From Tolypocladium sp. Sup5 PDA-1 (lineage: Eukaryota > Ascomycota > Sordariomycetes > Hypocreales > Ophiocordycipitaceae): a stretch of DNA of 64,000 bases. Under the pieces are notes generated by a model, which was not told where the DNA came from, made no database searches, and worked only from the letters and a program-made list of their open reading frames with translations. Positions within the stretch are counted from its first letter, which is position 1, and the number at the start of each line of letters is the position of its first letter. The DNA is taken from assembly GCA_000750105.3 (NCBI GenBank), contig JPHH03000087.1, positions 1-64,000 of the forward strand, in the 5' to 3' direction. Shown here one piece after another: positions 10,175-22,100 of this stretch. The translations under genes and the position numbers were made by a program.

Positions 10175-11521
10175 GAAATGATCGAGTCCCTTCCAATCGA
10201 ACTGGTTTGCATGGTAGCCAAGCATTGCTCACTGAAAGATCAAGCATGCCTCGCACGAACCTGCCGGCGCCTTCACGAAATTTGCAATCCAATTCTTTAC
10301 AAGAACGACGCCGAATATTATGGCTCTTCCCCTGTTTTTCACGCCATTACACGCTGTACAGACCAAACTGTGGCGCTGCGAACACTTAAGGCAGCTCAGA
10401 TTGGGGGCGCGAGCTTTCAGCAATGCCAGGCTTCCTGTAAGGAAGACCAAAGGCGCTTTTGCACCCATCTGATAGTCTACCCGTCTCTTTATCTGGCTGC
10501 GACAAGAGGACTTGATGATGTAGTATCATTCCTCCTCGACCGTGGAGTTTCTCCCGATGGGCCTGAAGGTGTCGATATAACACCCCTTTTTGGAGCCTTA
10601 TCCGCTGGGAAAGAGACCACTGCATTGCTGTTGGCACTGCGAGGGGCATCTGTGACTTCACAGAAGCTGGGTCTAAGCGCCCTCCATGCCTCGGTACATG
10701 CTGGCTTTCAGCGTATGACGTCCTATCTTATACGATGTAAGAAGATGGACGTAAACGGCAAATCGAAGTCCGGGGCAACCCCTATCATGTTGGCCATCTC
10801 CTCGGGCAAGACCGCCATGGTTCCTCAACTGGTCACTTTGGGCGCCAATATCTACGAGCCTCTTTTGAACGCCTGCACTCGACACGACTTTGACTTCGCC
10901 TTACAGCTTCTGGATGCAGTGGCTGTTGTCTTTGAGCACGGTCTACAGCTGCAAGAGTGTCTGGACCTCGTCATATTTATCGTCACCCAGAAGGCTGCAT
11001 ACGGAAGGCGTGCACATAAAGCCCTCCTTGATAGGCTCCTCACGTTAATTACAGGCTGCTGTCCAGAGCAGCACAACTCATCTATGAGCGCATCTAGCTT
11101 AAACGTGGAGCGGGACAAGCACGTTATGTCTATTGATATTGCGAGTCTGTTCGATGGTCTTCTGCAGCGAATGTTGTCTATAGACCGCGGAGACCCGGAC
11201 GTCGCATCTTTATTGCTAAGCTACGGTGCGAAGCTTCAAGCAGGCACTTTCGTCGAGCTCTTGGGTGCCTTGCGGCCGCCGCTTTTTCAGCATAATAAGC
11301 CCCAACTTTTGCGGCAGCATCCCAAGCTCTTGCAAGCTTTTCAAATCGTTCACTCACACTGCTCAGCGATACCTCCAGGAGATAGGGACATGATGACGAA
11401 CTATTTTCTCCGTCGGGCTCCTGATGAAGTGCTTTGTCTGATCAGCAAGATGACCGCTCGAGGGATTTCTTTGACAGCACACGGGGTCCAACAGATGTCT
11501 CAGGAGGCCGCGTCTGAATAG
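10175..11521 (+). CDS. F-box/ankyrin-repeat protein
   Basis: The frame gives about 448 residues from the Met in MIESLPIELVCMVAKHC. Residues ~1-40 look like an F-box (LP-x-E-L, then ARTCRRLHEICNPILY), the module that docks on Skp1 in SCF ubiquitin ligases. Ankyrin-type units follow at about 95-225, with SLYLAATRGLDDVVSFLLDR, GLSALHASVHAG and GATPIMLAISSGKT. The second half is helical and less clear, with one more ankyrin-like piece (DPDVASLLLSYGA). The Met at 10121 is in frame but adds a sequence unlike an F-box start. Fungal accessory regions commonly carry expanded F-box/ankyrin families, here presumably a substrate adaptor of unknown target. There are no introns or breaks. Confidence 0.78.
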   Translation, partial: EMIESLPIELVCMVAKHCSLKDQACLARTCRRLHEICNPILYKNDAEYYGSSPVFHAITRCTDQTVALRTLKAAQIGGASFQQCQASCKEDQRRFCTHLIVYPSLYLAATRGLDDVVSFLLDRGVSPDGPEGVDITPLFGALSAGKETTALLLALRGASVTSQKLGLSALHASVHAGFQRMTSYLIRCKKMDVNGKSKSGATPIMLAISSGKTAMVPQLVTLGANIYEPLLNACTRHDFDFALQLLDAVAVVFEHGLQLQECLDLVIFIVTQKAAYGRRAHKALLDRLLTLITGCCPEQHNSSMSASSLNVERDKHVMSIDIASLFDGLLQRMLSIDRGDPDVASLLLSYGAKLQAGTFVELLGALRPPLFQHNKPQLLRQHPKLLQAFQIVHSHCSAIPPGDRDMMTNYFLRRAPDEVLCLISKMTARGISLTAHGVQQMSQEAASE

Positions 11522-12726
11522 TTTTAATCAAGGAGTTTAATAGTGTCAGTGCTTTTTCCAGTGACGGTATCTGTTCCAGGTGACCATGCAGACGAGACAT
11601 TCTCCGGCGTGAGCATCTTCAGGAACGCGGCTGGTTGTAGATGGTATCTGTACAACCTTTTCACGTTCAGGCCATGTTCCGCGACACGATGAGTCTGCGG
11701 TCGGGCAGCGACCTCAACAAGGTTGGCACCAAGTGCGCATCATGAAGTGATTCGTCAGCATATGCATCGATCGAAATACGAAGGATGCCGCTGAAGAAGC
11801 CGAGGTGAGCTTCCGGTGACTTACAGAAATGTCGAGTTTCTCTTCCCGTGCGTTGTCTTACGATTTGTCGCAAGGGAGGACTGAGAAAATAGCCATGGTC
11901 ACGGAGCCGCCCAAGGATTCTTGCCATCCCGAAGCCCCACCTGTGGCTCCTCAACCAGATTACGCCGTTCCGCCCCTCATTATCGATTCGACTACAGAAA
12001 ACGGCAGTTCGGCTTTTGTTAAAGTCAGACAAGACTTGTACCGTGCCACAAAGACATCAGATAGGACAGACTTCATCGATCTAGTACTAGAGGAACCCAG
12101 AGTGAGCCCTTCTTGCAATGATCCGTTCTGAAGCGAAATTTGCTGTAGCCCGATTTTGAGAGAAAGCATCAACTGGACGTGTCAGACGTGCCAGGGGCAA
12201 ATAGGGCAAAAAGCTAAATAGCCTAGAGAGAGCCTCTGGATGGGTATAGTAATGCGCAGCGACAATGCCACCCCAAATTCTGCATCAGAGAGGAGCGTGG
12301 GAAAATACGTCCAAATAATTCCACAGAACCACAATTCCATAGCACTAGCGTGATCAGAATATACTGTTGGGTCCCGTAGGCAGAAGAAACGTGTATCACA
12401 TTCGAATCAGGCCGATTAGGAGGCAAGGCGCTTTGTGTGCATGGCTCTGTGATTTGTCATCGCTATGGTGCTAACGCCTGTAGGCCAGCGAGTGATGGTC
12501 TCTTTAATGTTCACGTTAAGATGAAGACTATAAAAAAAAACGATAGAGTCCTATATTCGAATTTTATGGCAATTTAAAAGCGTATGCAAAAACCGAAAGA
12601 CATATGCGTCCAAATGACCAAAAGTCAACCAAACAACTTAAACCGGTCCAGCCGTTACGTCAAAAATGAGAAGTAGAAGTCCAAGATAGTAAAGGACCAT
12701 GTTTAATTGTTCCAATTTCGCTCCGG
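11522..12726. other. Intergenic stretch with one doubtful small frame
   Basis: A 100-codon frame on the + strand at 11829-12131 (Pro-rich, then IDLVLEEPRVSP) could encode a small protein, but an equally long frame overlaps it on the other strand and neither has a known motif. The segment near 12530-12700 is AT-rich and lies just downstream of the stop of the next gene on the minus strand. Confidence 0.4.
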
Positions 12727-13980
12727 TTAAAGCTTGGCAACTGCTTTATCTTCGGAGCCTGTGGTCGCCTTTTTTTCAGACTCAAGGGGGAGCCCCGGCG
12801 TGGGATCTCGATTCGCGCCGATCAGTTTCCCTTGGGTGTATTCACGATGTCTCTCTTCGAGCCGCACGGCGGTGTCAATGATGAGAAAGTCTTCCTTGCA
12901 CACTCCTGTGCGCTCTTCTAGAATGGTGATGTCGTCGTACTTCATAGTTTTCGGCACGGAAAATACGGCTTTTTTGCGTCCACTGCCGCCTTTGAACATG
13001 TAGTCCTTAACGGGCCCTCTTTTCTCCCATGATTCCGGTCCTTTGTCATGGAACCATCTCACCTTTACAACCATGACGGGTCCATGTAGACGTGTGCCAC
13101 CCTCTTCCTGCGTCCAATTACTAACAGCCAACGACGACATGCGACCATGTACACCAATGGGCTCCCATGCAACGCCTAGGATTCGATGAACATCCCCTTT
13201 TCTAACTGTCTTCCTGCCATTAGTTTTTCGCTTTGTCATTGGGTCATGGTCCATATTCAGAGCAGTATTGTTGCGGAGATCCTCCGGCAGCTCTTCCTTC
13301 ACCGCAATATAATCAATTGTGTATCGTGCTGCACTCTTCGGACCGTGTCGGTACACGCCGTAGTACTGACCGAAGCGACCTTTGAAATATGTCTCAAGCT
13401 CACCGCTCTCCTTGTGCAAAGACAGGTCACCAAACGCGTGGACAAGTCCAATGTCGTCGCTGTCGAAGGTTTGCTCTGTCGAGGCAAGAGGCTTGTTGGA
13501 TTTCGATTCAGAGGCAGACTCATGCGACTCTTCGGATTCCGTTTCAGAAGTGGCTTTAGTGCGTCCGTCCTGGGTTCTGGTTTTGCCATCCACGAACAGA
13601 CTTTCTTCCTCCTCTTGCTTTATCTTTGTCGTCTTTGACTCATTTCCCTTTGAATCAATGTTATGAGACTCATTTGTCTGTGGTTCCGGTTCCTTGGACT
13701 CAGCTTCCTTGGACTCGGCTTCCTTGGACTCGGCTTCGTTTGGCTCAGTGTCTTCCTCCATGTGCTGAACAATATCATCATGTTCAGCCAAAAGAGTTCT
13801 CTGACTTTCAAGCTCTTCTTTTGCGCCTTTGTCTCCCTTGTTATACTTCTCCTCAACTCTCTTCAATTGTCGCTGTATTTGATCACGCTTTTCTTTTGCA
13901 GCCTTAACCGCTTCTTTCTTGCTGACACCAGTACTTGTCTGTGCCTTCTTTTTGGTTGCCGCTCTCGTTGGGGGTGCCAT
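12727..13980 (-). CDS. Acidic/basic coiled-coil protein with a Glu/Ser/Lys repeat, unknown function
   Basis: The start was placed at MAPPTRAATKKKAQTS, giving 417 residues; an upstream in-frame Met adds an unlikely leader. Residues ~15-80 are Lys/Glu-rich and should form a coiled coil. At ~85-100 lies a tandem repeat of six residues (EAESKE), encoded by an 18-bp unit repeated about three times. A Ser/Glu-rich disordered stretch runs to ~190, followed by a globular part (~190-400) with ETYFKGRFGQYYGVYRHG and VMVVKVRWFHDKGPESWEKR. The N-terminus is rich in basic residues, which suggests a nuclear protein. I do not recognise the family. There are no introns or breaks. Confidence 0.65.
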   Translation of the reverse strand: MAPPTRAATKKKAQTSTGVSKKEAVKAAKEKRDQIQRQLKRVEEKYNKGDKGAKEELESQRTLLAEHDDIVQHMEEDTEPNEAESKEAESKEAESKEPEPQTNESHNIDSKGNESKTTKIKQEEEESLFVDGKTRTQDGRTKATSETESEESHESASESKSNKPLASTEQTFDSDDIGLVHAFGDLSLHKESGELETYFKGRFGQYYGVYRHGPKSAARYTIDYIAVKEELPEDLRNNTALNMDHDPMTKRKTNGRKTVRKGDVHRILGVAWEPIGVHGRMSSLAVSNWTQEEGGTRLHGPVMVVKVRWFHDKGPESWEKRGPVKDYMFKGGSGRKKAVFSVPKTMKYDDITILEERTGVCKEDFLIIDTAVRLEERHREYTQGKLIGANRDPTPGLPLESEKKATTGSEDKAVAKL

Positions 13981-14319
13981 GATGCTTAGGTGGTTGATGA
14001 GGCGAGCCTGTCTTGATGGGATCAACGGATCCCTTTATAATTAACGGATATGCTCAGATTCAATGGCTTTAGAGTCCAGTAATGGCACAGAGAAACTCTT
14101 CGCACTTCCAATCATTCTACAGTGCAGTATGTGCTATGTGTAATGCTGCAGAAATCGCTAGTGATACCACATGGACGAACGAAAACGGACAAGTAGACAA
14201 ATTGGCAAGCCATTTTGTGCACAAGCCGCACTACACAAAGATTAGTTATAGGAAGACAGAATAAAGCCTGGAATATTACCCTCGCGGTGCGCACTATCAG
14301 GCTACATCGAAGAATCAGG

Positions 14320-14973
14320 ATGCTACGCAGTAATGGTAATCACCACCCGAGAAGTCCGGAGCGAGAAGTCCAGATTGAAGCGATAAATTCTGGCAAATGC
14401 TTGTCCAAGTATGACGAAAAGATCCTCGAGATTGATAAGACTATTGATCCTTGGTATTTTGTCGTAGCTGGTATCCTTTCTTGGCTATTGTTAGCAGGCT
14501 TCCTCATGTCCCCATCAACATACGCTTCTGTGCAAGAGTCGAGCGCTCTCAAAAACACTGGAAAAGTCGGAGAGTCTGTCATGACCGCCGTACGCAACGT
14601 TCCGTTGATTTACATAGCTTCTTTTGCTTGTTTGATCGCAACAGCCGGGTTAGGATTGCTTTGGATGAAGTGGAGGAGCAACTTTATTTGGGTCAATCGT
14701 TATTTAGTAGTGTAAGTTGTATGCTTCCTCCCAGTAACACGCCTCTAACAAACGCGAAGTCCTACTTTGATGCATTCCGCCATGGGCCTAGGTTCGACGC
14801 TTTTGAATGTCTATAGCATGCAGAGTGGGCAATGGTCTATAACTGCAATAATTACGGTGGTCATCATTGGGCTGTGGTTTGTTTTATCGGTCTCACTTTT
14901 TATTACGTATGAGCGTATTATGCTCCCTGCACTCAAAACGCAGCCATGGATACCAGTCACTGAAAAGCTATAA
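14320..14973 (+). CDS. Small four-TM membrane protein A (paralogue of the protein at 43861)
   Basis: Two exons (14320-14711 and 14760-14973) flank a 48-nt phase-2 intron with donor GTAAGT, and give 201 residues. A charged cytoplasmic-looking head (~1-43) is followed by four hydrophobic segments: ~44-64 (FVVAGILSWLLLAGF), ~92-112 (LIYIASFACLIATAGLGLL), ~125-145 and ~155-177 (ITAIITVVIIGLWFVLSVSL). The WRSNFIWVNR loop precedes the intron, and the first complete codon after the junction codon encodes Pro. The protein at 43861-44479 has the same layout, the same FIW/CIW loop and the same intron site and phase, so the two are homologous. No family name is known to me; plasma or organelle membrane is equally possible. 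Confidence 0.75.
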
Positions 14974-16374
14974 GCATGCCTCCTGTCGTTATAGATAATG
15001 TCGACCGGTCTTGTGGCCTGCTGTCGTATTCTCACAAGCTGTTTGCTACATCCTGAGCGCGACATTCAATAGCAACTCTAGCACCTTAGCATACCTCATC
15101 TTGGACTTACAAGAGCTCTTGATGGGCAGCATGAGCCCTAGCTGTTCCACAAAACATTTGTTTACGGATATTTAAGGAGTATATCAAATATTATCTGCCT
15201 TCTCTAATGTCCAGATTAAAGTAAATACAAGTTGTAGTCTACACAGCCTGCTCGAATTATGCCACCTTCACCGCCATTTAACTCCACATGTCATGGGCCA
15301 CGATGTGATGATCGGTAGATCTAGATGTACCGATCCAAGACAAGAGTCCGACAAACTCTTACTTATAAGACTGCGACTGCAGTCGCAGTCTACCGGAACT
15401 CCTTGGAGATCAACAGCTCAATCGACCTGAACCTGCCCTTCACTCCTTGCTGTATCTCGCCACTGACACCACACATGCCGCCCAGGCTTCTAACAGGATA
15501 TAGGGGCATTAATACATAAACCGATTCTGTATACTAGAGCTTTCTGGATACTCTTAGGCCCCAGCTATCAGGGCTTGGGTCTACACTCACTCCCCGTTAT
15601 CCTTGTAGACATGAATATGTTCTGCGACTTCCTCATTTCCCGGGGATGTAGGTTCCTAGGGTTCTGTTGCGAACTACAAAGAAAAGAGTTACACTATACA
15701 TTGATGGTAGAGACCGCGCCGTAAATAGTTCTGTCGGAGTATGACTTACTGCACTGAGTGTGGGTGTCATTGTTAAGAATCGAGTTGGCCGGTGCTTTGA
15801 AGTTGTTGTCGCATCAGAGGGTAGCATGCCAACACCGGGATCTGTCTCCGAGTATACCGAGCGGGTACTAACTGTGTTATCTGTCCAATTCAATACCTTG
15901 GTGAGAAATGGTAATCCGCCACCGGCAGCCTATGTGAAAAGCCTCGGCACGGCTGTATGCAAGATATTGTATGTGCGATAACCCTTAATCATGTTGATGT
16001 CGGTCACGCCAAGGTTCTCCATTTTTAAGGTAATAGCAATTGCAAGCCCGAGGGACCCAAAATGCCACGTCTGAGCAGGGCTGGAGGATACCAAAAGAAT
16101 GATAGCTGGAATCCATTGCTGCTTCTTCGGGGCCTCGGGGGGCTAGATCGAGTTTTCCAGGCTACCTGCGTTGCGATAAACTGTATCTATACATCTACAT
16201 CGAGGCATACACTACTTCGCACAATGTCCCAGCCCTTAGGCCATTTCAAGTCATAAACTAGCCGTGGCCAAATGTAAACATTTAACCAGCCTTTATGGCC
16301 ACTCATTATAAAAGATGCACAACGGAATACAATTTGACACAAGGTTCACCAACTATAGTGTTTGGTACAGTACA
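14974..16374. other. Intergenic stretch with a doubtful short exon
   Basis: Around 15770-15981 on the + strand an open frame (VGRCFEVVVASEGSMPTPG, then SEYTERVLTVLSVQFNTL) looks more protein-like than its surroundings. An upstream piece near 15660-15722 (TLYIDGRDRA) could be its preceding exon, but I could not find a junction that keeps phase. The rest shows nothing recognisable. Confidence 0.35.
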
Positions 16375-17160
16375 ATGAAAAGACTCCACAAATTCTTTCT
16401 CTTCGTCGCTTTACATATCGTGCCTGCGGCGCTGATCTTATACTTTTCGTGCAGAATTTTAGCCAACCCCGAGAGTAGAAAAGAGGGGGTTGTTAGATTT
16501 CAGGTACGGTATATCCGTGCATCCATGTAGAGGAAGCGCTAATGGTTACCCAAGTTCAACCTCGACTTGGTCAGTCGAGGGCTGCCTAATCCTGCTCAGG
16601 ATATTGGGCCCAAAGCAAGCGCACTTGGCGGTGTTGTTGCAACCCAAGCAAGAAGTGCAGTAGCTGCTGCCGAGACTATTGCCAGCCAAGGACTCCAGAA
16701 CATCCCCAAGGGATGCTCTGTTGGCACTACGAACGGGTGTATCCTGTACGATGGACGCTCGGATTGTACAAAACTACCCATCAAAAAATCAGCCTTATTG
16801 GGGAGCATCGCCTCCGTTGCTCCGCCAGTTGAAATATTGAACGGAATGTTGAGTCACACACCTCCGCTGGAAGTGTTCCTTTGGCTTGGGCTTGCTTGTA
16901 CTGTAGCGTCCACAATTGCGTATGCATTTCGATACTCTTTCCCAAGAGCTCGGCTTGTTTCTGCCGGACTTAGTTTGTTAGGTTTTTTGTTTTTGCTAAT
17001 ATTTGCTGTGTTCACATTTGCAATTGTGGAACTGGTGAAAGGGCTTGAGCGAGCCGGTTCTATGCATCGTGGGGCGGCGTACGTTGGAGCAATTGGAGAC
17101 GTCACATCGGCTTTTGCACACGTTGCAGTGTCAATGACTTCCTTGTGGTGCGGTCTATAG
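16375..17160 (+). CDS. Sur7/claudin-like four-TM membrane protein
   Basis: Two exons (16375-16503, 16555-17160; intron 51 nt, phase 0, branch GCTAATG) encode 244 residues. Topology: TM1 at ~8-27 (FLFVALHIVPAALILYF), then a long extracytoplasmic loop (~28-150) with two Cys pairs (GCSVGTTNGC, DCTKLP), then TM2 (FLWLGLACTVASTIAYAF), TM3 (GLSLLGFLFLLIFAVFTFAI) and a last weakly hydrophobic segment. This layout matches the fungal Sur7/PalI claudin-like superfamily of plasma-membrane proteins, although its usual loop motif is not exact. An upstream in-frame Met at 16315 is less likely. It lies between the 4-TM and coiled-coil genes on the same strand. Confidence 0.7.
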
Positions 17161-18052
17161 AAACTGAGCCTGAGGACAGGACGCGAACAAGGAGCTGTAC
17201 TTTTATTTTCTCACCGAAGGCCATTGCCTCATGGCTCGTTATGTGGATGTTGGGTAGTGTCATAAGTGCCGCCACATTATCCTAAGACCAATATACAACT
17301 CTGTGTACGGGCGCTTTGAATGGCATGATGCTCAACTGCATAACTGCTCTTTGGCCAGTTCCGTCGCTTGGCCACGTTCTTACCCTCCAGGAAGTTTGCT
17401 TTATCACTAGTCACACTTCCCTCCTGCACTCCAACATTTATGTACTTGTGTCTGCGATTAAGTTACCCGTACCTGCCACAGCAATATACTCTTGAGCCAG
17501 CGGTTCTTCGAAATTGTGGACACCAACGGGTATCTCTGCAGAGGGAGAAAAGTGGACTAGTACTCTAGGGCAGAAAGAAGGCACCTTCACAGTATGCTCA
17601 TTCACAGCTCAGTTGTACATCACGTGAACGATAGATCACGATGAATTGCTCCGGGAGCAACTGAGGACCCAGCCCTCCCTCTCCTCACCAAGGAACCCGT
17701 TGGTCCGCGAACGCCATGCTCGTTGCCAACATGGTACTTTACATGCTTGATAAGATTTGATGGATAATGTACAGCTCGGGTGGAACCGTACTTACTTTTC
17801 ACCGCAAGTGTGGCTGGTCTGCCGCTATCGTGTAGGCGCCCACCAGTACCTCATCCAACTATGAAAAATCTGGACAACAAATAGGAGCCCCTTCTGGCCT
17901 TAAGTACGACCAAAACGCCGCATGTAGACGTAATTCGCCCCTGATCGTATAAAACAATAGACGATGATAGCTGGAGAGCTCTGGATTCCTATTTCAACTT
18001 TGAAACTCATTGCTTTCCAAAATCAACGAAGCCCTTGGGTAAATATTACGTC
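17161..18052. other. Intergenic stretch, nothing recognised
   Basis: Only short frames without motifs occur here. The right end presumably carries the promoter of the coiled-coil gene. Confidence 0.55.
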
Positions 18053-18514
18053 ATGTCTGAGAATGGTGCCCTGATTCAGGAGCCAGGTCTGCTCAGTCCA
18101 TCTAGAGCCTATTTACAGGAGATATCTTGTCTACAAGAACGTATACAGCAACTCGAAAACTGTGTCGAAGAACAACAGTCCCGTAACAATGAGCTTGAAC
18201 AGCTCTTGAGCAGGGGCCGCGAGCAGCTCGACGAGGAATCTTTTAAACGCGAAATCCTGGAATTTGACCTTAATCAACACAAAGAGGCTCTGTTGGAGAA
18301 AGCACATGAACTTCAGGAGCGAGACCAAACGATTGATACTCAGAATTGTCTACTAGGGTTTGCCTGGACGGACGCTCAGAGTATGGCTACAGCTCAACGT
18401 GAAAGGGACCAGACAATAAAGCAACTGAGAAGCTACATCGATGACATGTCTTCAAGCAATTTACAAGAATTGACGGAGACGAACGCAAGCAAGAAACGAA
18501 GGCTTTCTCCGTAA
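18053..18514 (+). CDS. Small coiled-coil protein with a C-terminal basic tail
   Basis: The ATG at 18053 gives 153 residues (MSENGALIQEP at the start). Residues ~20-120 carry heptad-like Leu/Gln/Glu patterns (ERIQQLENCVEEQQSRNNEL) that predict a continuous coiled coil, and the last residues (SKKRRLSP) look like a nuclear localisation signal. Two proteins at 41341-41823 and 42546-42935 are also coiled-coil-like, and the former also ends in a basic NLS-like tail. Function unknown; an oligomerisation or adaptor role in the nucleus is inference. It precedes the RING-patatin gene by 0.6 kb on the same strand. Confidence 0.65.
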   Translation: MSENGALIQEPGLLSPSRAYLQEISCLQERIQQLENCVEEQQSRNNELEQLLSRGREQLDEESFKREILEFDLNQHKEALLEKAHELQERDQTIDTQNCLLGFAWTDAQSMATAQRERDQTIKQLRSYIDDMSSSNLQELTETNASKKRRLSP

Positions 18515-19115
18515 TTTTGCTGTCGATCACTTCTAATCGAACCATTGTTTTCAACGTAGCATAAATAACATGGGAGTATGGTGGTTACTCTGCTATACCA
18601 GAAATAATGCAGTAATATTAAAAGTCTATGCATGAGCAAACAGCAATGCAGCATGTGAACTAAGACCAAATAAATTACGTGAAGCTTTATGTTCGGTGCT
18701 CCCTTATGCCACACCTAGTCACTGATGTCATTGGTTACCATCTCTCTCTCAACGCTTCGTGCATGCGAAAGCTAGGGTCAACGCCACGTGCCCATCTGCA
18801 GCAACGTCTGTTCGCCTGTTACATGACTGAATGGCCATATTGTGACATAATGAGATTGTTGCCGCCTCTATCTTGCTTCATGACACAAGCGCACCGTAGT
18901 CTATAAGCAGTTAAACATAAACAGCACAAGATGGCGCACTACTGAGGCAAAACTGTTAGGCCAATAGTGCATTTTTGTTCGGAGTGAGCTTGTTGCGAAA
19001 ACGTGGCTTATGCTGTACTTAGCATACACCACCTAGTCAACCAACGGCCTTCCAAAAGGCGAAATGGTCTCAACTAGACTCAACGGAACCAGTCGAATCA
19101 GTATAAGACGCTCAG
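18515..19115. other. Intergenic stretch, nothing recognised
   Basis: No supported gene lies here. It contains the 3' region of the coiled-coil gene and the presumed promoter of the patatin gene. Confidence 0.55.
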
Positions 19116-22100
19116 ATGCCTGTATCTCCTCAGTTAGGGGGCATGGGCATCATGAGCGTCTGTAAGCATACTGCGTGGCTGAGACTGTGGAAGAAAGGTT
19201 GCCAGGTAATTCTTGAAGCGTCGGATCGGCCTCGGCGGCTTCTCGATAATATTCAAAACGTAGATGAGCCAGTTGGTGTTATCCTTCTCATAGGCAACCA
19301 GACAAAATCCCTAGCTCTTGCCAACTTCGGCCTACGCAATGGCTCGCCAAAAGTTCAAAGCCACCACGGGGAGTTTCATTTACACGCGTTACGACTTCAC
19401 GCTGCGAGGCCGATCGTCGTTGTAGATGGGGATATACCGTCTCATAACAGACTCCCTCGGTCATGCAAACCTCATCGTTGTCATGAGACCATTCAGGAGC
19501 CATTTATGGAAAGGAAACCAGCGTTGAAAGCCACAGACGCAGCCGACGAAGTCTACTCGAGGCTTCTTACCCCATTTGCAGACGTCATCTGCGTGTTTGT
19601 TGCCGATATAGGTGGCATTGAAAGTACCGTGCGCCGTCTGGCAACTTGGGCTGCCAAGAGTCAGCCCTCTACATCTTTAATACGTCCTGCATTGATGCTG
19701 GTCGTCCCGAGGGGACAGAAAAAGCATATGCAGGCTGCAGTGGATGGTTTGATGGGTGATCAGGCCACTGCTTCGCTAGCGCATTACTTTCAACGTATCC
19801 GTATCATATCCTTTTCCAACAAGAAGAAGGGACAAAGGGGGCAGTATCAGCCACTTCGTCAGGAGCTACTTCGATCCATTGAACTAGTCCAACGAGACAG
19901 ACTTCAATCAGGTTGGCTATTTTCCGTACGTCATACGGTGGAACTCCTCCGGGCTGCCTCAGAAAATGTGGTCAAGTCGCCATATGAGCAATTCGATTTC
20001 ATCAAAACTTCTAGAGAAAAGCTCCCTGTTTCTCTCGAACTTGGAAAGCACCTGTTAAATTTCTTAAAGAGCTTTGATGATGCCGTTTTATTAAAACGGT
20101 TTATAATCTCCCTGATGGCCTCTAGTTTTATCCTAGATCAGTACCCTCCCGGAATGCACGGTAAGTATGTTCAGAAACACCTTGACCAGGACAGAGCCTG
20201 ACTGGGTACCAGCATTCAACCCTGAAGATGTTTTCCATACTCTGTATCAAGATACATGTGTCAGAGTAAGCAAGGACTTACAGACGCACCGGGAGCAATC
20301 TAACCTGCCGATTCTTCCATTTGACCTCGTACCCCTGGTAAAAGGCGAAGTTATAGAGCAATATCATCAATATGAACGCATTGGGACGTCCAAATCTCTA
20401 CGCCAACAACATTTAGCCCATGTCCGTAAGTATTTGGCTTTCCCGATGTCTGAAGAGACATGCTTTGGCTGCATCCAGCGCAAACCCCAGTATCGCCTCC
20501 CTTGCGGACATTGGACGTGCCAAACGTGTGTTCGGATCTTTCACCGTCCAAGCCGGCAAGACCCGTGGCTCTTCAATGTTGAAGAGTGCGTCCTTTGTGG
20601 GCTGGACACGGGAGGCGTTCGTATCCGTGTTAAGCCAGATACTGCAACAACTCGTGTGCTGAGTATCGATGGCGGAGGAACACGAGGGCGAGCTCCTCTA
20701 GAGTTTCTCAAGATGCTGCAACATTCCATAGCGTTGCCATACCCCGTACAACGAAATTTCGACGTTGTATATGGAACAAGCTCCGGTGACTCGAACTTAG
20801 ACCCTTCCCGGGTGGATGTTGGCTGACCGCAATAGGTGCAATGATTGCATGTGCGCTTGTCTACAATGACTGGCCTATTGAGAAATGTATTGAGTACTTC
20901 GAAATGTCGTCGAGGTTAGCATTCAAGAGGCGCCACTTGTTTCGGCTCTTCGTATCATTATTCGGAGATCTTCCAGTCATATCCCCCGCCGTTCAGTTTA
21001 TAATCTCGCTGTTGGTGGACAGCAAGTATTCAGCCAAAAAGCTGGAGATGATCCAACAGGATGTGTACGGCCAAGATCGAAGCATCGTGGACTCTAAAGA
21101 AGCAAATGAGATGGGCGTATTGCTTGGCGTGACGCTTACGAGCACAGACGATACAAGCACTTTTGTCGTGACCAACTACAATGGAGTTGGGGAGCGTCAT
21201 GACAGTAGCGGTAAGTAGCCCGAGCATAGCCATGGGAACGTCTTTAACCAGTTCCAGACTACGATATTCTCAAGTCCAGTAAAGGAATCTACAGTGTGCC
21301 TCTTTGGGAAATGTACGTGTAGCTTCACAGACCTCTGATATGGAAGGATACTGACGCAGAACAGACTTCGTTGCTGTACCGCGGCCCCATAGTGAGTATA
21401 TTGCGAGACCTTCGATGTCTTTTTATTAAACTAGCCGCAGTTATTTCACTCCACATCGTATCAGAGGCGTTGGGAAGTTCCAAGATGGCGGCTTAACGTT
21501 CAACAATCCCGCAGCAATCGCGCTGAAGGAAGCGGCAACCCTCTTCCCAACCGCGCCGGAGCCGAGCATCGTGGTATCTTTAGGGACAGGATCGACACGG
21601 CCAAGCCAGAATCATAACAACGAGGTGCGCGCTGCGTGGAAAGACTCGTTCGCGGCGCGATTGTTTCGTGCGTTTTGGAAACAGGGCGACTCCAGTGCGG
21701 CATGGAAGCAGCTACTGGGTCACCAAAAAGTCGGAGGAAGGCGGGAGTTCTTCCGGTTCGATATTGAGTTCCAAACGAAGCCACCTGCCCTGGACGACGT
21801 AGACCGTATGAGTGAAGTCGGCAGAATTGCACGCGAGGCTGTACTTGGGTCATCTGCCATGGAGCAACTCGCGAAGCGCATTCGAGCCGAGCTATTTATC
21901 TTCGAGTTGGACTTCACACAGCCACCCCGGTTCGTAACTGGCGTCTATGAGTGCGTGGGTCACATTTTATGTCGCCTACGGACTGGAACAGCCGAGTCTG
22001 AGGAGTTCATGCATCAGCTGTTTCAAACTTCCGCCTCGTTCAGCTGCCAGGGTCGAACACTTCCTGACAGCTTCCGAGGGCACAATACGGTAAATAATGG

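Noticed and set aside
20786..20835. Frameshift next to the patatin nucleophile motif
   Set aside because: A 50-nt intron with GTGACT, a CTGAC branch and AATAG restores the frame exactly, so the gene is intact there.
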